Shown here piece after piece: positions 34,415 through 42,646 of a stretch of 44,615 nucleotides of DNA (the stretch's first letter is position 1; every line of letters begins with the position of its first letter). The stretch spans positions 49,989 to 94,603 of the forward strand of contig SHOH01000001.1 of assembly GCA_004294845.1 (NCBI GenBank), read 5' to 3'. This DNA is from Anaerolineaceae bacterium. GTDB taxonomy: Bacteria; Bacillota; Clostridia; Lachnospirales; Lachnospiraceae. The notes beneath the pieces were generated by a model. It did not search any database and was not told the origin of the DNA. It worked only from the letters and a program-made list of their open reading frames with translations. A program made the position numbers and the translations under genes.

Positions 34415-35593
34415 ATGGAGAAGTATTGGGAAAGTATCAGATCAAAACCATTAATAACAAGCGATGAGATAGAGGATGCACTGAAGTTTTCTTGTGATCA
34501 GATACTGAACTATCTGCCTGAATTTACAGACAAATTTCAGAATGCTTATAGTGAAAATGGTTTTTATGCACCTATTGATAATGTGCAATGGACCAATGGA
34601 TTTTGGACCGGTGAAATATGGCTTGCCTATGAAAATTGTGGTGATAATAGGTTAAAAGAGGCAGCAGAGATACATATTGAAAGCTATTACCAAAGGATAA
34701 TAAATAAGATCTCGGTAGATCATCATGATATGGGATTCTTATATTCTCCATCCTGTGTAGCGGGTTATAAACTCATTGGATCCGAATTAGGAAAGAAGGC
34801 GGCTTTACTGGCTGCGGACCAATTGATTTCCCGTTTCCATGATAAAGGAAATTTCATTCAAGCTTGGGGAAGTATGAATGAACCGGATAATTACCGCTTG
34901 ATAATTGACTGTCTCTTAAATCTCCCTTTGCTTTATTGGGCCAGTGAAGTAACAGGAGATACAAAGTATAGTGATATTGCAGACAAGCATACCCATACGA
35001 CCCTTGCAAATGTCATAAGGGAGGATTATTCTACCTGGCATACCTTCTACTTTAATATGGAAACAGGGGAACCGGAGCGTGGTTCGACTTGTCAGGGATA
35101 TCGTGATGGGTCTGCCTGGGCTAGGGGACAGGCTTGGGGTATCTATGGAACGGCTCTTGGTTATAAATACACTGGTAGAGCTGAGTATATGGAGCAGTTT
35201 GAGCATGTAGCTGATTATTATCTTAGACATTTACCGACGGACTTAATTCCTTATTGGGATTTGGAGTTTACTAGTGGAGTTGATCAGCCCAGAGATTCTT
35301 CTTCTGCATCCATTGCTGCTTGCGGAATGCTTGAGATGGCTAAATATATGGAAGATGACAAAGCCGATTATTATATTGATATCGCAAAACGCTTTTTAAA
35401 ATCACTTTATGATAATTATGCAGTAAAAGATCATAAGACTTCTAATGGATTGGTACTTCACTCTACCTATTCCAATAGTTCACCTTATAATACTTGTAAT
35501 CATTATGGTGTAGATGAATGTAATTCATGGGGAGATTATTTTTATATGGAAGCACTCACACGACTATCAAAAGATTGGAATGTGTATTGGTAA
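34415..35593 (+). CDS. Glycoside hydrolase family 88, unsaturated glucuronyl hydrolase
   Basis: A 392-residue (alpha/alpha)6-barrel enzyme that removes the 4,5-unsaturated uronic acid left on oligosaccharides by polysaccharide lyases, by hydrating the double bond. Two family hallmarks are visible: HHDMGFLYSPSCVAGY near residue 103, with one catalytic aspartate, and DNYRLIIDCLLNLPLLYWAS near residue 158, with the other. A GSAWARGQAWGIYG segment near 231 is also typical. There is no signal peptide, so it acts in the cytoplasm. The start at 34415 is chosen because GAGGGGGGA precedes it; a longer in-frame GTG start at 34346 gives an unrelated N-terminus. It opens the uronate locus. Confidence 0.93.
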   Translation: MEKYWESIRSKPLITSDEIEDALKFSCDQILNYLPEFTDKFQNAYSENGFYAPIDNVQWTNGFWTGEIWLAYENCGDNRLKEAAEIHIESYYQRIINKISVDHHDMGFLYSPSCVAGYKLIGSELGKKAALLAADQLISRFHDKGNFIQAWGSMNEPDNYRLIIDCLLNLPLLYWASEVTGDTKYSDIADKHTHTTLANVIREDYSTWHTFYFNMETGEPERGSTCQGYRDGSAWARGQAWGIYGTALGYKYTGRAEYMEQFEHVADYYLRHLPTDLIPYWDLEFTSGVDQPRDSSSASIAACGMLEMAKYMEDDKADYYIDIAKRFLKSLYDNYAVKDHKTSNGLVLHSTYSNSSPYNTCNHYGVDECNSWGDYFYMEALTRLSKDWNVYW

Positions 35594-35663
35594 GACAATA
35601 TATGTAATTTAGTAATTTATTATATGACTTAGCTGTATAAATATGAATTATGAAAGGAGAAGT

Positions 35664-37328
35664 ATGTCTATTATAAAAGAAGAATTATTATTAAATAACA
35701 GAAAAGATTTTGCAGATTTGATGCTCTCTATTCTAGATCCTTTAAAGCCATATTATAGTAAGGGTAAAGCTGGAGTTAAGATAGGCCATACCAGTGCCCA
35801 TTATGCTGATACCAGTGCCTTAATGGAGGGCTTTTCAAGACCACTTTGGGGTTTAACAGCCTTCTGGGCGGGAGGCAGCAGACATTTGGAATTTGAAGAG
35901 ATATACCGAAAGGGGCTGGTGTCAGGAACTGATCCTGAGTCACCGGAATATTGGGGTTCTTGCTTCGATTATGATCAACGATTGGTTGAGATGGCGGCTC
36001 TGGCCTATGGATTATTATTTGCGCCGGAAATAGTATGGAACCCCCTAACTGCAAAAGAAAAAGAAAACCTGGCTTCGTGGTTAAATGAAATCAATCATAA
36101 TAAATGCTGTGATTGCAATTGGCGTTTCTTTAATATCTTGGTGAATGTAGCCTTAAAAAAGCTTGGCATGCCCTATGATGAGAAAGAAATGAAAAGCAGT
36201 CTTGACTTTATTGAATCCTGCTATATAGGAGATGGCTGGTATGTGGATGGTGAGAACGGTCAGGCAGATTATTATATTCCCTTTGCCATGGAGTTTTATG
36301 GAATCATCTATGCTATGGTAATGAAAGAGGAGGACCCTATTCGAAGTAAGCACTATCTAGAAAGAGCAGAGGCCTTTGGAAAGGATTTTGCCTATTGGTT
36401 TTCTGAGGATGGAAGCTCACTGCCTTATGGACGTTCCCTTACTTACCGTTTTGCCCAGGTGTCTTTTTATTCCGCATGCGTAATGGCTAATATTGAACCT
36501 CTACCTCTTCCGGTAATGAAAGGAATTATTGTTCGTCATCTAGAATATTGGATGAAGCAGCCTATTTTTGATAATACAGGGCTTCTTACAATTGGTTATA
36601 CATATCCGAATCTACAGATGTCTGAGAGTTATAATGCACCCGGCTCCCCTTATTGGGCTATGAAGACTTTTGCATGTCTTATGCTGCCTGAGACCGATCC
36701 CTTTTGGTCCTGCACTGCAGAACCGCTACCGGCTATGGAGGAAAACAAGTTTCTACCTAAGGCAGATATGATTATTCAGAGAAGAAAAGACAAGAATGTA
36801 GTGGCACTCCCGGGGGGAAGGATATATGCCCATTCCCATACCCATACGGAAGAAAAGTATGCAAAATTTGCTTATTCTACCAAGTATGGATTCAGTGTAA
36901 TGAGATCTCCTTTAAATATGCAGGAAGCTGCCCCGGACAGCGTTCTGTCTTTTGAATATATAGGGCATATCTTTATGCGGGGACAGGCGGATAATTTTAC
37001 TGTGACTGAGGATAAAGTAGCCTCCAACTGGTCGCCGCTTCCTGGAATACAAGTTTATACAGAGATAATACCTACTAAAGAAGGTCATAGACGAATTCAT
37101 ATTATTGAAAGCGAATATGAATGTAAGGCCTATGATGCCGGCTTTGCACTTCCGATTGATAAAGCAGAGGGTTGTACAGTAAGGTCTTTGGTTGGTGATG
37201 GAGAATTCAAGATGCTTAAACCTGACCCTAATACAAATCTGATTTACAGTAAGACACTTATTCCTATGGTAGTATATGATATTAAAACAGGGCGTAACGA
37301 GCTAGAAACAGAAGTCGTGTATGATTAG
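35664..37328 (+). CDS. DUF2264 family protein, probable carbohydrate-active enzyme
   Basis: A 554-residue protein recognised as DUF2264 from its N-terminal pattern (SALMEGFSRPLWGLTAFWAGG) and the NNKCCDCNWRFFNILVN-like and FGKDFAYWFSEDGSSLPYGRSLTYRF blocks; it has an alpha/alpha-toroid half followed by a beta-rich C-terminal half, a plan like polysaccharide lyases. From memory, some DUF2264 members have been assigned to a beta-glucuronidase family (GH154), but I cannot verify that here. No signal peptide. AAAGGAG sets the start at 35664, not the ATG 21 bases earlier. It lies between GH88 and a heparinase II/III protein, which supports a role on uronic-acid oligosaccharides. Confidence 0.85.
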   Translation: MSIIKEELLLNNRKDFADLMLSILDPLKPYYSKGKAGVKIGHTSAHYADTSALMEGFSRPLWGLTAFWAGGSRHLEFEEIYRKGLVSGTDPESPEYWGSCFDYDQRLVEMAALAYGLLFAPEIVWNPLTAKEKENLASWLNEINHNKCCDCNWRFFNILVNVALKKLGMPYDEKEMKSSLDFIESCYIGDGWYVDGENGQADYYIPFAMEFYGIIYAMVMKEEDPIRSKHYLERAEAFGKDFAYWFSEDGSSLPYGRSLTYRFAQVSFYSACVMANIEPLPLPVMKGIIVRHLEYWMKQPIFDNTGLLTIGYTYPNLQMSESYNAPGSPYWAMKTFACLMLPETDPFWSCTAEPLPAMEENKFLPKADMIIQRRKDKNVVALPGGRIYAHSHTHTEEKYAKFAYSTKYGFSVMRSPLNMQEAAPDSVLSFEYIGHIFMRGQADNFTVTEDKVASNWSPLPGIQVYTEIIPTKEGHRRIHIIESEYECKAYDAGFALPIDKAEGCTVRSLVGDGEFKMLKPDPNTNLIYSKTLIPMVVYDIKTGRNELETEVVYD

Positions 37329-37361
37329 TGTATTAAGAAGATAATTGAATAAGGTGACTGT

Positions 37362-39137
37362 ATGGATAAAAATGAACTTCTTAAAAAAATAATATATGGG
37401 ACAAATAAAGGGATTATGACAGAGCATAAACTATATCCGGAGTTCTTTGATGAAGTAGGCAGAGCTAAAATCCTTAATAGTTATATCCATAAAGAATATC
37501 TGGATGATATTAATCAAGCGGCTGAGGGTTATCGTAATAAGGAGATCAATGTACTTCCTTGGAGCCTATTTATAGGATTTGAAACAAGCGGTAACAGGCT
37601 AGAGTATGAAAAAGCCTATTTTGAGCATCGTGGAAGACTTATGACTTTTGCTCTGATGTCTTGGCTGTATCGTAAACCATCGGACATATTAGAATTAGAG
37701 GATATTATCTGGGCAATCTGTGAGGAATATACCTGGGCCTTACCTGCACATATAGATTCGAAAAGCTTAGAGCCTACTATAGACCTTTTCGCGGCTGAGA
37801 CGGCATTTGCTCTATCAGAAATTATATATATGTTAGGAGAATTACTTTCTCCTCTTATAATTAATCGTGCGAAGAAAGAGATATTTGGACGTGTGCTTTT
37901 TGCTTATCTTGAATATAAAGGTGAATACAACTGGGAGGTCATGAAGAATAATTGGTGTGCCGTGTGTGCCGGATCCATAGGAGTTACAGGAATCTATCTT
38001 TTAGAGGATGATAGTCTACTTGCAGAATTACTTAATCGACTGAGTCCTACCCTTGAAAGATTTTTAGATAGTTTTGAGGATGACGGAGCCTGTCTTGAGG
38101 GGTTATCCTATTGGACTTATGGGGTAAGCTTTTATGTAGCTTTTGCTGATTTATTAAAAAGACGTACCGCCGGTGAAGTAGATTTATTAAATACAAAACG
38201 TTTTAAAAAGATAGCGATATTTCAACATAAATGTTATTTTCCGGGAGGATGGACAGTCAGCTTTTCGGATGCCAATACAAAGGATTGTTATCGCACGGGT
38301 TTAACAAGTTTTCTAAAGAGACGCTTCAATGAAGTTCAAATCCCACCAAGCTCCAGTAAAGCAGGGTATTTTTTCGATCCCTGTTTTCGTTGGTGCAATG
38401 GTATCCGAGATCTCTTATGGACCGATGAATATATAATTGATACTTCATCTGAGACGGCTTGTCATATATTACCAAACGCAGAATGGATGCTATGTAAGCA
38501 ATATAGTGGCAATCAGTTAAGTCTAGCTGTTAAGGGAGGACATAATGATGAACCACATAATCACAATGACGTCGGATCTTTTATTTTATATAAGGACGGG
38601 GAGTGTATATTAACAGATTTAGGCAGCGGTGAATATACCAAGGATTATTTTGGAGAAGAAAGATATTCTATATTTTGTAACAGCTCTTTAGGACATAATG
38701 TACCTATTATAGATGGAAATGGACAGAAGGAAGGAAAGAGTTTTGCTGCCAAGGATCTTGTCTTTCATGGGAATGGCCGTATGACAATGGATATATCAGA
38801 TGCCTATGATAATAATGATCTCGTAAAACTAATCAGAGATATAACAATCCATGAGGATAAGGTAATCTTAATCGATACCTTTGAGCTTACAAAAGGAATT
38901 AAATCTATCAGTGAGAGATTTGTCACCTTGCATAAACCAACAATAATGGAAGGCTCTGTCCTAATAAAGGCAGGGAAGACCGAATGCCATATAAGATACG
39001 ACTCTACCAATATTAAGCCCTTGATACAAATGCATTATCATATGGATCATGAGGGGAAGCGGGTCACTGTCTATAGTATTAATTTCGAGAGAGAAATATA
39101 CTCCGATACAGTTATATGTATTTTTGAAATTCAATAA
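37362..39137 (+). CDS. Heparinase II/III family protein (putative oligosaccharide lyase)
   Basis: A 591-residue protein. The first 350 residues look like a helical toroid (WYRKPSDILELEDIIWAICEEYTWALPAH, MKNNWCAVCAGSIG, EDDGACLEGLSYWTYG); the C-terminal part begins with GGHNDEPHNHNDVGSFILY near residue 391, a strong heparinase II/III domain signature whose histidines and nearby tyrosines are typical of lyase active sites. Lyases of this group cleave uronic-acid glycans by beta-elimination, giving the unsaturated ends that GH88 removes. Unusually, no signal peptide is present, so it is expected to act on imported oligosaccharides. It is 33 bases after the DUF2264 gene and likely cotranscribed. 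Confidence 0.88.
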   Translation: MDKNELLKKIIYGTNKGIMTEHKLYPEFFDEVGRAKILNSYIHKEYLDDINQAAEGYRNKEINVLPWSLFIGFETSGNRLEYEKAYFEHRGRLMTFALMSWLYRKPSDILELEDIIWAICEEYTWALPAHIDSKSLEPTIDLFAAETAFALSEIIYMLGELLSPLIINRAKKEIFGRVLFAYLEYKGEYNWEVMKNNWCAVCAGSIGVTGIYLLEDDSLLAELLNRLSPTLERFLDSFEDDGACLEGLSYWTYGVSFYVAFADLLKRRTAGEVDLLNTKRFKKIAIFQHKCYFPGGWTVSFSDANTKDCYRTGLTSFLKRRFNEVQIPPSSSKAGYFFDPCFRWCNGIRDLLWTDEYIIDTSSETACHILPNAEWMLCKQYSGNQLSLAVKGGHNDEPHNHNDVGSFILYKDGECILTDLGSGEYTKDYFGEERYSIFCNSSLGHNVPIIDGNGQKEGKSFAAKDLVFHGNGRMTMDISDAYDNNDLVKLIRDITIHEDKVILIDTFELTKGIKSISERFVTLHKPTIMEGSVLIKAGKTECHIRYDSTNIKPLIQMHYHMDHEGKRVTVYSINFEREIYSDTVICIFEIQ

Positions 39138-39163
39138 ACAAATAAAAATGGTTTTCTCCTTTA

Positions 39164-39192
39164 TTGACATATCGAAATAGTTTTTGTATGAT
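39164..39192 (+). promoter_or_regulatory. Promoter of the LacI-family regulator
   Basis: TTGACA (39164-39169), 17 bases, TATGAT (39187-39192). The predicted start of transcription is near 39199, at the first base of a GAAA-N4-TTTC palindrome. Confidence 0.8.
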
Positions 39193-39198
39193 ATGTAT

Positions 39199-39210
39199 GA
39201 AAATGATTTC
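39199..39210 (+). promoter_or_regulatory. Candidate operator at the regulator promoter
   Basis: GAAAATGATTTC, a GAAA-N4-TTTC palindrome at the predicted +1 site of the LacI-family gene; it fits autoregulation. Two more matches lie upstream of the permease genes. Confidence 0.6.
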
Positions 39211-39222
39211 AGAGGAGTAAAT

Positions 39223-40263
39223 ATGAACCAGAATAAAATAATGACAATATATGATATAGCGCAGGAAGCAAATGTATCTGTAGCTACTGTATCTAGGGTT
39301 ATGACTGGTAGTGCAAAAGTTAGTGAAGAGAAAAGAGAAAAGGTTGAAACCTTGATTCGCAAATATGATTTTAAACCAAATGCCTTAGCAAAAGGATTAA
39401 GCGAAACTAAAAGTAAGATATTAGGAATTATGGTGGCGGATATTCGAAATCCCTTTTATGCTACTCTTTTTATGGAATGTGAAAAGGAGGCAGGCAAATA
39501 CGGTTACTCACTAATCCTTTATAATACATTAAGCAATCCTGACCTGGAGGTTACATATCTAGAGAAAATGATCAGTATGCGGGTTGAAGCTGTGATTAAA
39601 ATCGGTGGTCGCATAGATGATGTTGTAACCGATATGGAATATGTTGAACAGGTAAATAAAGTAGCCAATAGCATTCCAATTGTCATTACGGGAAAACTTG
39701 ACGGAGCAGATTGCTATAGCGTGCGTATTGATGCTTTCCAGGCGACAGACCTTGTAATGGAGCATCTGTTTTCGTTAGGCCATACGGATATAGCGATGAT
39801 TGGAGGCAGCACTGATACTCAATCCACTGTAGAGCGTTACATGCGGTATAAACAACAATTAAGACGCAGAGGAATTCAAATTCGTGACGAGTATATGATT
39901 CATCATGATTATTATGATGATCGCGGAGGCTATGAATGTATGAAAAATCTTCTTCTTTTGGAAGATAGACCGAGTGCAGTTATAGCGGTTAATGATTTCA
40001 CTGCAGTAGGTGCTATGCGTGCCATGGCAGAAGCAGGAATACGGGTACCGAATGATATGTCTGTTATAAGCTATGATGATACGATTATGGCGAATATAAT
40101 GATTCCTAAGTTGACTTCTGTAAGTTATAATTATGAGAATTTTGGTCAGATGATTATCGAGACTGTACTTAAGGCAATAAATGGGGAAGAACAACCAAGG
40201 TTAAAAACGATTATTTCAGAATTATCTGCCAGGGATTCCTGTGGACCATGTACAAAAAAATAA
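39223..40263 (+). CDS. LacI-family transcriptional regulator
   Basis: A 346-residue DNA-binding repressor/activator. The N-terminal helix-turn-helix and hinge helix are complete (MTIYDIAQEANVSVATVSRVM followed by KVSEEKREKVETLIRKYDFKPNALAKGL), and the rest is a periplasmic-binding-protein-like sensor domain (ILGIMVADIRNPFYATL, HTDIAMIGGS, SVISYDD). The start at 39223 has AGAGGAG before it. It lies between the degradative enzymes and the transporter genes and most likely responds to a sugar acid or oligosaccharide from this locus. GAAA-N4-TTTC sites at its own promoter and before the permeases are the likely targets. Confidence 0.95.
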   Translation: MNQNKIMTIYDIAQEANVSVATVSRVMTGSAKVSEEKREKVETLIRKYDFKPNALAKGLSETKSKILGIMVADIRNPFYATLFMECEKEAGKYGYSLILYNTLSNPDLEVTYLEKMISMRVEAVIKIGGRIDDVVTDMEYVEQVNKVANSIPIVITGKLDGADCYSVRIDAFQATDLVMEHLFSLGHTDIAMIGGSTDTQSTVERYMRYKQQLRRRGIQIRDEYMIHHDYYDDRGGYECMKNLLLLEDRPSAVIAVNDFTAVGAMRAMAEAGIRVPNDMSVISYDDTIMANIMIPKLTSVSYNYENFGQMIIETVLKAINGEEQPRLKTIISELSARDSCGPCTKK

Positions 40264-40323
40264 ATCTATTAACTCTAAAGAGAAGATTACTATCTGATTT
40301 TTAATATCCAAAATATAATATTT

Positions 40324-40376
40324 AAAAAGAGTTATCTTGTTGGTGTATTAGCCTAGCAAAATAGCTCTTTTTATTT
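40324..40376 (+). terminator. Intrinsic terminator after the LacI gene
   Basis: AAAAAGAGTTAT (40324-40335) pairs with ATAGCTCTTTTT (40361-40372) with one G-U pair over a 25-base loop, then an AT-rich tail. The poly-A/poly-T ends suggest it may work in both directions. Confidence 0.75.
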
Positions 40377-40446
40377 AGTTTAACTATATAAAGTGTACAA
40401 AAAAGATGTAAAAACAAAAAAATAACCAACAACTTGAATAAATATA

Positions 40447-40475
40447 TTGACAAACTTTATATTTGGATTTAACAT
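40447..40475 (+). promoter_or_regulatory. Promoter of the sugar importer operon
   Basis: TTGACA (40447-40452), 17 bases, TAACAT (40470-40475). Predicted transcription begins near 40482, giving a leader of about 215 bases that carries one operator-like palindrome at its start and another close to the first ribosome site. Confidence 0.65.
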
Positions 40476-40483
40476 ATAACTAT

Positions 40484-40495
40484 GAAATGGGTTTC
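40484..40495 (+). promoter_or_regulatory. Candidate operator at the importer promoter
   Basis: GAAATGGGTTTC, a GAAA-N4-TTTC palindrome just after the predicted +1 of the importer promoter, in nearly the same position relative to the promoter as the site at the regulator gene. Confidence 0.55.
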
Positions 40496-40646
40496 GTTTG
40501 TGATAATACATAAAAATTGTTATATTAAAGCATTTAAATAAGCTATATATCCCATAAAAATCACTTTTATCACATGAAAATGCATACGGTTATTACCATT
40601 TAGCTGGGAATACAGTTTTTTTATGTAATAAATTGTTTAATTACAT

Positions 40647-40658
40647 GAAACCGATTTC
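40647..40658 (+). promoter_or_regulatory. Candidate LacI-type operator with CG centre
   Basis: GAAACCGATTTC, the best match to the usual LacI/GalR operator form (CG-centred). It lies 52 bases before the first permease start. A CcpA catabolite site would look similar, but the R and Y positions next to CG do not fit well. Confidence 0.6.
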
Positions 40659-40698
40659 TCGACTATCTTCTTAGACAAAAATGCGAGGGGGAAAGCAA

Positions 40699-41664
40699 TT
40701 GAAAACTATAGCAAACAAATTAGATAGGTCATCTGTAATAACCAGGAAAAAAAGAGGGTTTTTTAGAAATATAGTTCGACATAAGACTTTGTTGTTTATG
40801 TGCACACCAGCAATTTTATTCTTTTTTGCATTTAGCTATATGCCACTGCCGGGAATTTATGTCGCATTTGTAAAGTATAACTATCGAGGTGGTATTTTTG
40901 GAAGTAAATTCGTTGGTTTTGATAACTTCAAGTTCCTCTATACCTCTGGAAAGCTATTTGATCTAACAAGGAATACTATTTTATATAATTTAGCATTTAT
41001 TATTCTTGGTAATCTGGTGGCTGTATTTATGGCAATTCTTTTAAATGAACTTCGAGCCAAATATTTCAAGAAAGTCAGCCAGACTATGATGTTTTTACCA
41101 TATTTTATATCTCATGTATTAGTAGGGCTTCTTGTGTATAACCTTTTAAATTATGATTACGGGTTTGTGAATTCTGTATTAACCAATCTTGGATTAGAAA
41201 GATGGGGACCTTATTCAAATGCTAAAGTATGGCCTGTGCTGATTGTTCTTATACAACTTTGGAAGGACACAGGATATAGTTCAATTGTATATTTTGCAGC
41301 AATTATGAATGTTGACTCAGAAATTATTGAGTCAGCACGTGTGGATGGAGCCAACGGATTTCAGAAGATACGATATATTATTTTGCCAAGTCTGAAACCG
41401 ACAGTAATCATTCTTCTATTATTTGCTATGGGCGGTATCGTAAGAGGTAACTTTGGTTTATTTTACAACATTATCGGAACCAATCCTATGCTTTATCGTA
41501 CAACTGATATAATTGAAACTTATGTGTATCGAGCAACAATGACGGACTTTAATTTCTCTACAGCTTCAGCAGTTGGTTTTTATCAATCAATTATTGGTTT
41601 TGCTATGGTTATGATTTGTAATTACGTAGTGAAGAAGATTGAGCCGGACTATTCATTATTCTAG
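40699..41664 (+). CDS. ABC sugar transporter permease (LplB-type)
   Basis: A 321-residue inner-membrane permease with six helices, of the LplB/polysaccharide group (MCTPAILFFFAFSYMPLPGIYVAFVKYNYRGGIFGSKFVGFDNF pattern, given here only in outline). The cytoplasmic EAA loop that docks the ATPase is ESARVDGANGFQKIRYIILP near residues 211-230. The most likely start is TTG at 40699, preceded by GAGGGGG; an ATG at 40681 lies before that ribosome site, so it is less likely. It forms an importer with the next two genes. No ATPase gene is in the window, as usual for this group, which shares an MsmK/UgpC-type ATPase. Confidence 0.93.
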   Translation: MKTIANKLDRSSVITRKKRGFFRNIVRHKTLLFMCTPAILFFFAFSYMPLPGIYVAFVKYNYRGGIFGSKFVGFDNFKFLYTSGKLFDLTRNTILYNLAFIILGNLVAVFMAILLNELRAKYFKKVSQTMMFLPYFISHVLVGLLVYNLLNYDYGFVNSVLTNLGLERWGPYSNAKVWPVLIVLIQLWKDTGYSSIVYFAAIMNVDSEIIESARVDGANGFQKIRYIILPSLKPTVIILLLFAMGGIVRGNFGLFYNIIGTNPMLYRTTDIIETYVYRATMTDFNFSTASAVGFYQSIIGFAMVMICNYVVKKIEPDYSLF

Positions 41665-41681
41665 GAAAGGAGAATTTGGCA

Positions 41682-42584
41682 ATGAACAAAAAGAAAAATA
41701 GAGTTAAGCTAGACATCTCGGATAAGATTATACGGGTTTTTGGTTACATTTTTGTAACCATTTATGCATTAGCATGTGTCTTTCCATTTTTGCTTATCCT
41801 TGGAACTTCCTTCAGTACAGAAGCCATTGTACGGATTGAGGGTGTACAACTTTTTCCGGCTGAATTTACTACCTTTGCCTATGAAATGATTTTAAAGGGC
41901 GGAACAATTTGGGGTTCATATGCCGTGACAATAATTATGACAGCAAGCGGTACAGCATTAGGGCTTAGTATTATTGCTATGACAGGATATGCTTTGCAGA
42001 GAAAAGATTTTCCGTATCGTAATATTATTTCGTTTTATATTTACTTTACCAGTCTATTTTCTGCTGGGCTTGTGCCATATTATCTCTTGATGACTCAAAC
42101 CTACAAATTGAAAGATAGCTATTTGGCTGTATTTTTACCTTTGCTTATGACGCCTTGGCTGATTATTCTTATGAAGAACTTTGTGAAAGCAATTCCCCAT
42201 GAAATGACTGAATCAGGGAAAATCGACGGTGCCGGTGACTTTAAAATATTTATATCTATCATATTACCAATGCTAAAGCCGGCACTGGCTACAATAGGTT
42301 TGTTTTTGGCTCTAGGTTATTGGAATGAATGGTATCAATCATCGCTATTTTTAAGCTCCAGAGTTACCTACAAGCCACTACAATATAACTTATATGAAGT
42401 TATCAATAAAATTCAATCATTGAAGAATTCGATTGCCGCACAGTATATTACACTGGATGACATGCCAACCGAAACACTAAAGATGGCAACTGCAATGATG
42501 TCTACCGGACCAATTATATTCTTATATCCATTCATACAAAAATATTTCATTGGTGGTATAACAATTGGTGCAGTAAAGGGCTGA
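41682..42584 (+). CDS. ABC sugar transporter permease (YtcP/LplC-type)
   Basis: A 300-residue second permease subunit with six predicted helices. The EAA loop is ESGKIDGAGDFKIFISIILP near residues 182-201, and the C-terminal segment PIIFLYPFIQKYFIGGITIGAVKG is the standard ending of the family. AAAGGAG is correctly spaced for the ATG at 41682, rather than the TTG 6 bases upstream. It follows the first permease after 17 bases and partners it in importing oligosaccharides. Confidence 0.95.
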   Translation: MNKKKNRVKLDISDKIIRVFGYIFVTIYALACVFPFLLILGTSFSTEAIVRIEGVQLFPAEFTTFAYEMILKGGTIWGSYAVTIIMTASGTALGLSIIAMTGYALQRKDFPYRNIISFYIYFTSLFSAGLVPYYLLMTQTYKLKDSYLAVFLPLLMTPWLIILMKNFVKAIPHEMTESGKIDGAGDFKIFISIILPMLKPALATIGLFLALGYWNEWYQSSLFLSSRVTYKPLQYNLYEVINKIQSLKNSIAAQYITLDDMPTETLKMATAMMSTGPIIFLYPFIQKYFIGGITIGAVKG

Positions 42585-42605
42585 TATTAAAGCTGTTATA
42601 ACGAT

Positions 42606-42627
42606 TTTAATAGCATTAGCTATTAAA
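42606..42627 (+). promoter_or_regulatory. Perfect hairpin just before the solute-binding protein gene
   Basis: TTTAATAGC (42606-42614), loop ATTA, GCTATTAAA (42619-42627): nine perfect base pairs without a T-run, ending five bases before AAAGGAGG. Likely an RNA processing or stability element that raises expression of the binding protein over the permeases, rather than a terminator. Confidence 0.65.
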
Positions 42628-42646
42628 GAATAAAGGAGGAAAGATA

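Noticed and set aside
40647-40658. Catabolite-response (cre) site reading of GAAACCGATTTC
   Set aside because: Bases next to the CG centre do not fit the cre consensus well, and two similar non-CG sites occur beside the LacI gene, so a local operator is the better call.
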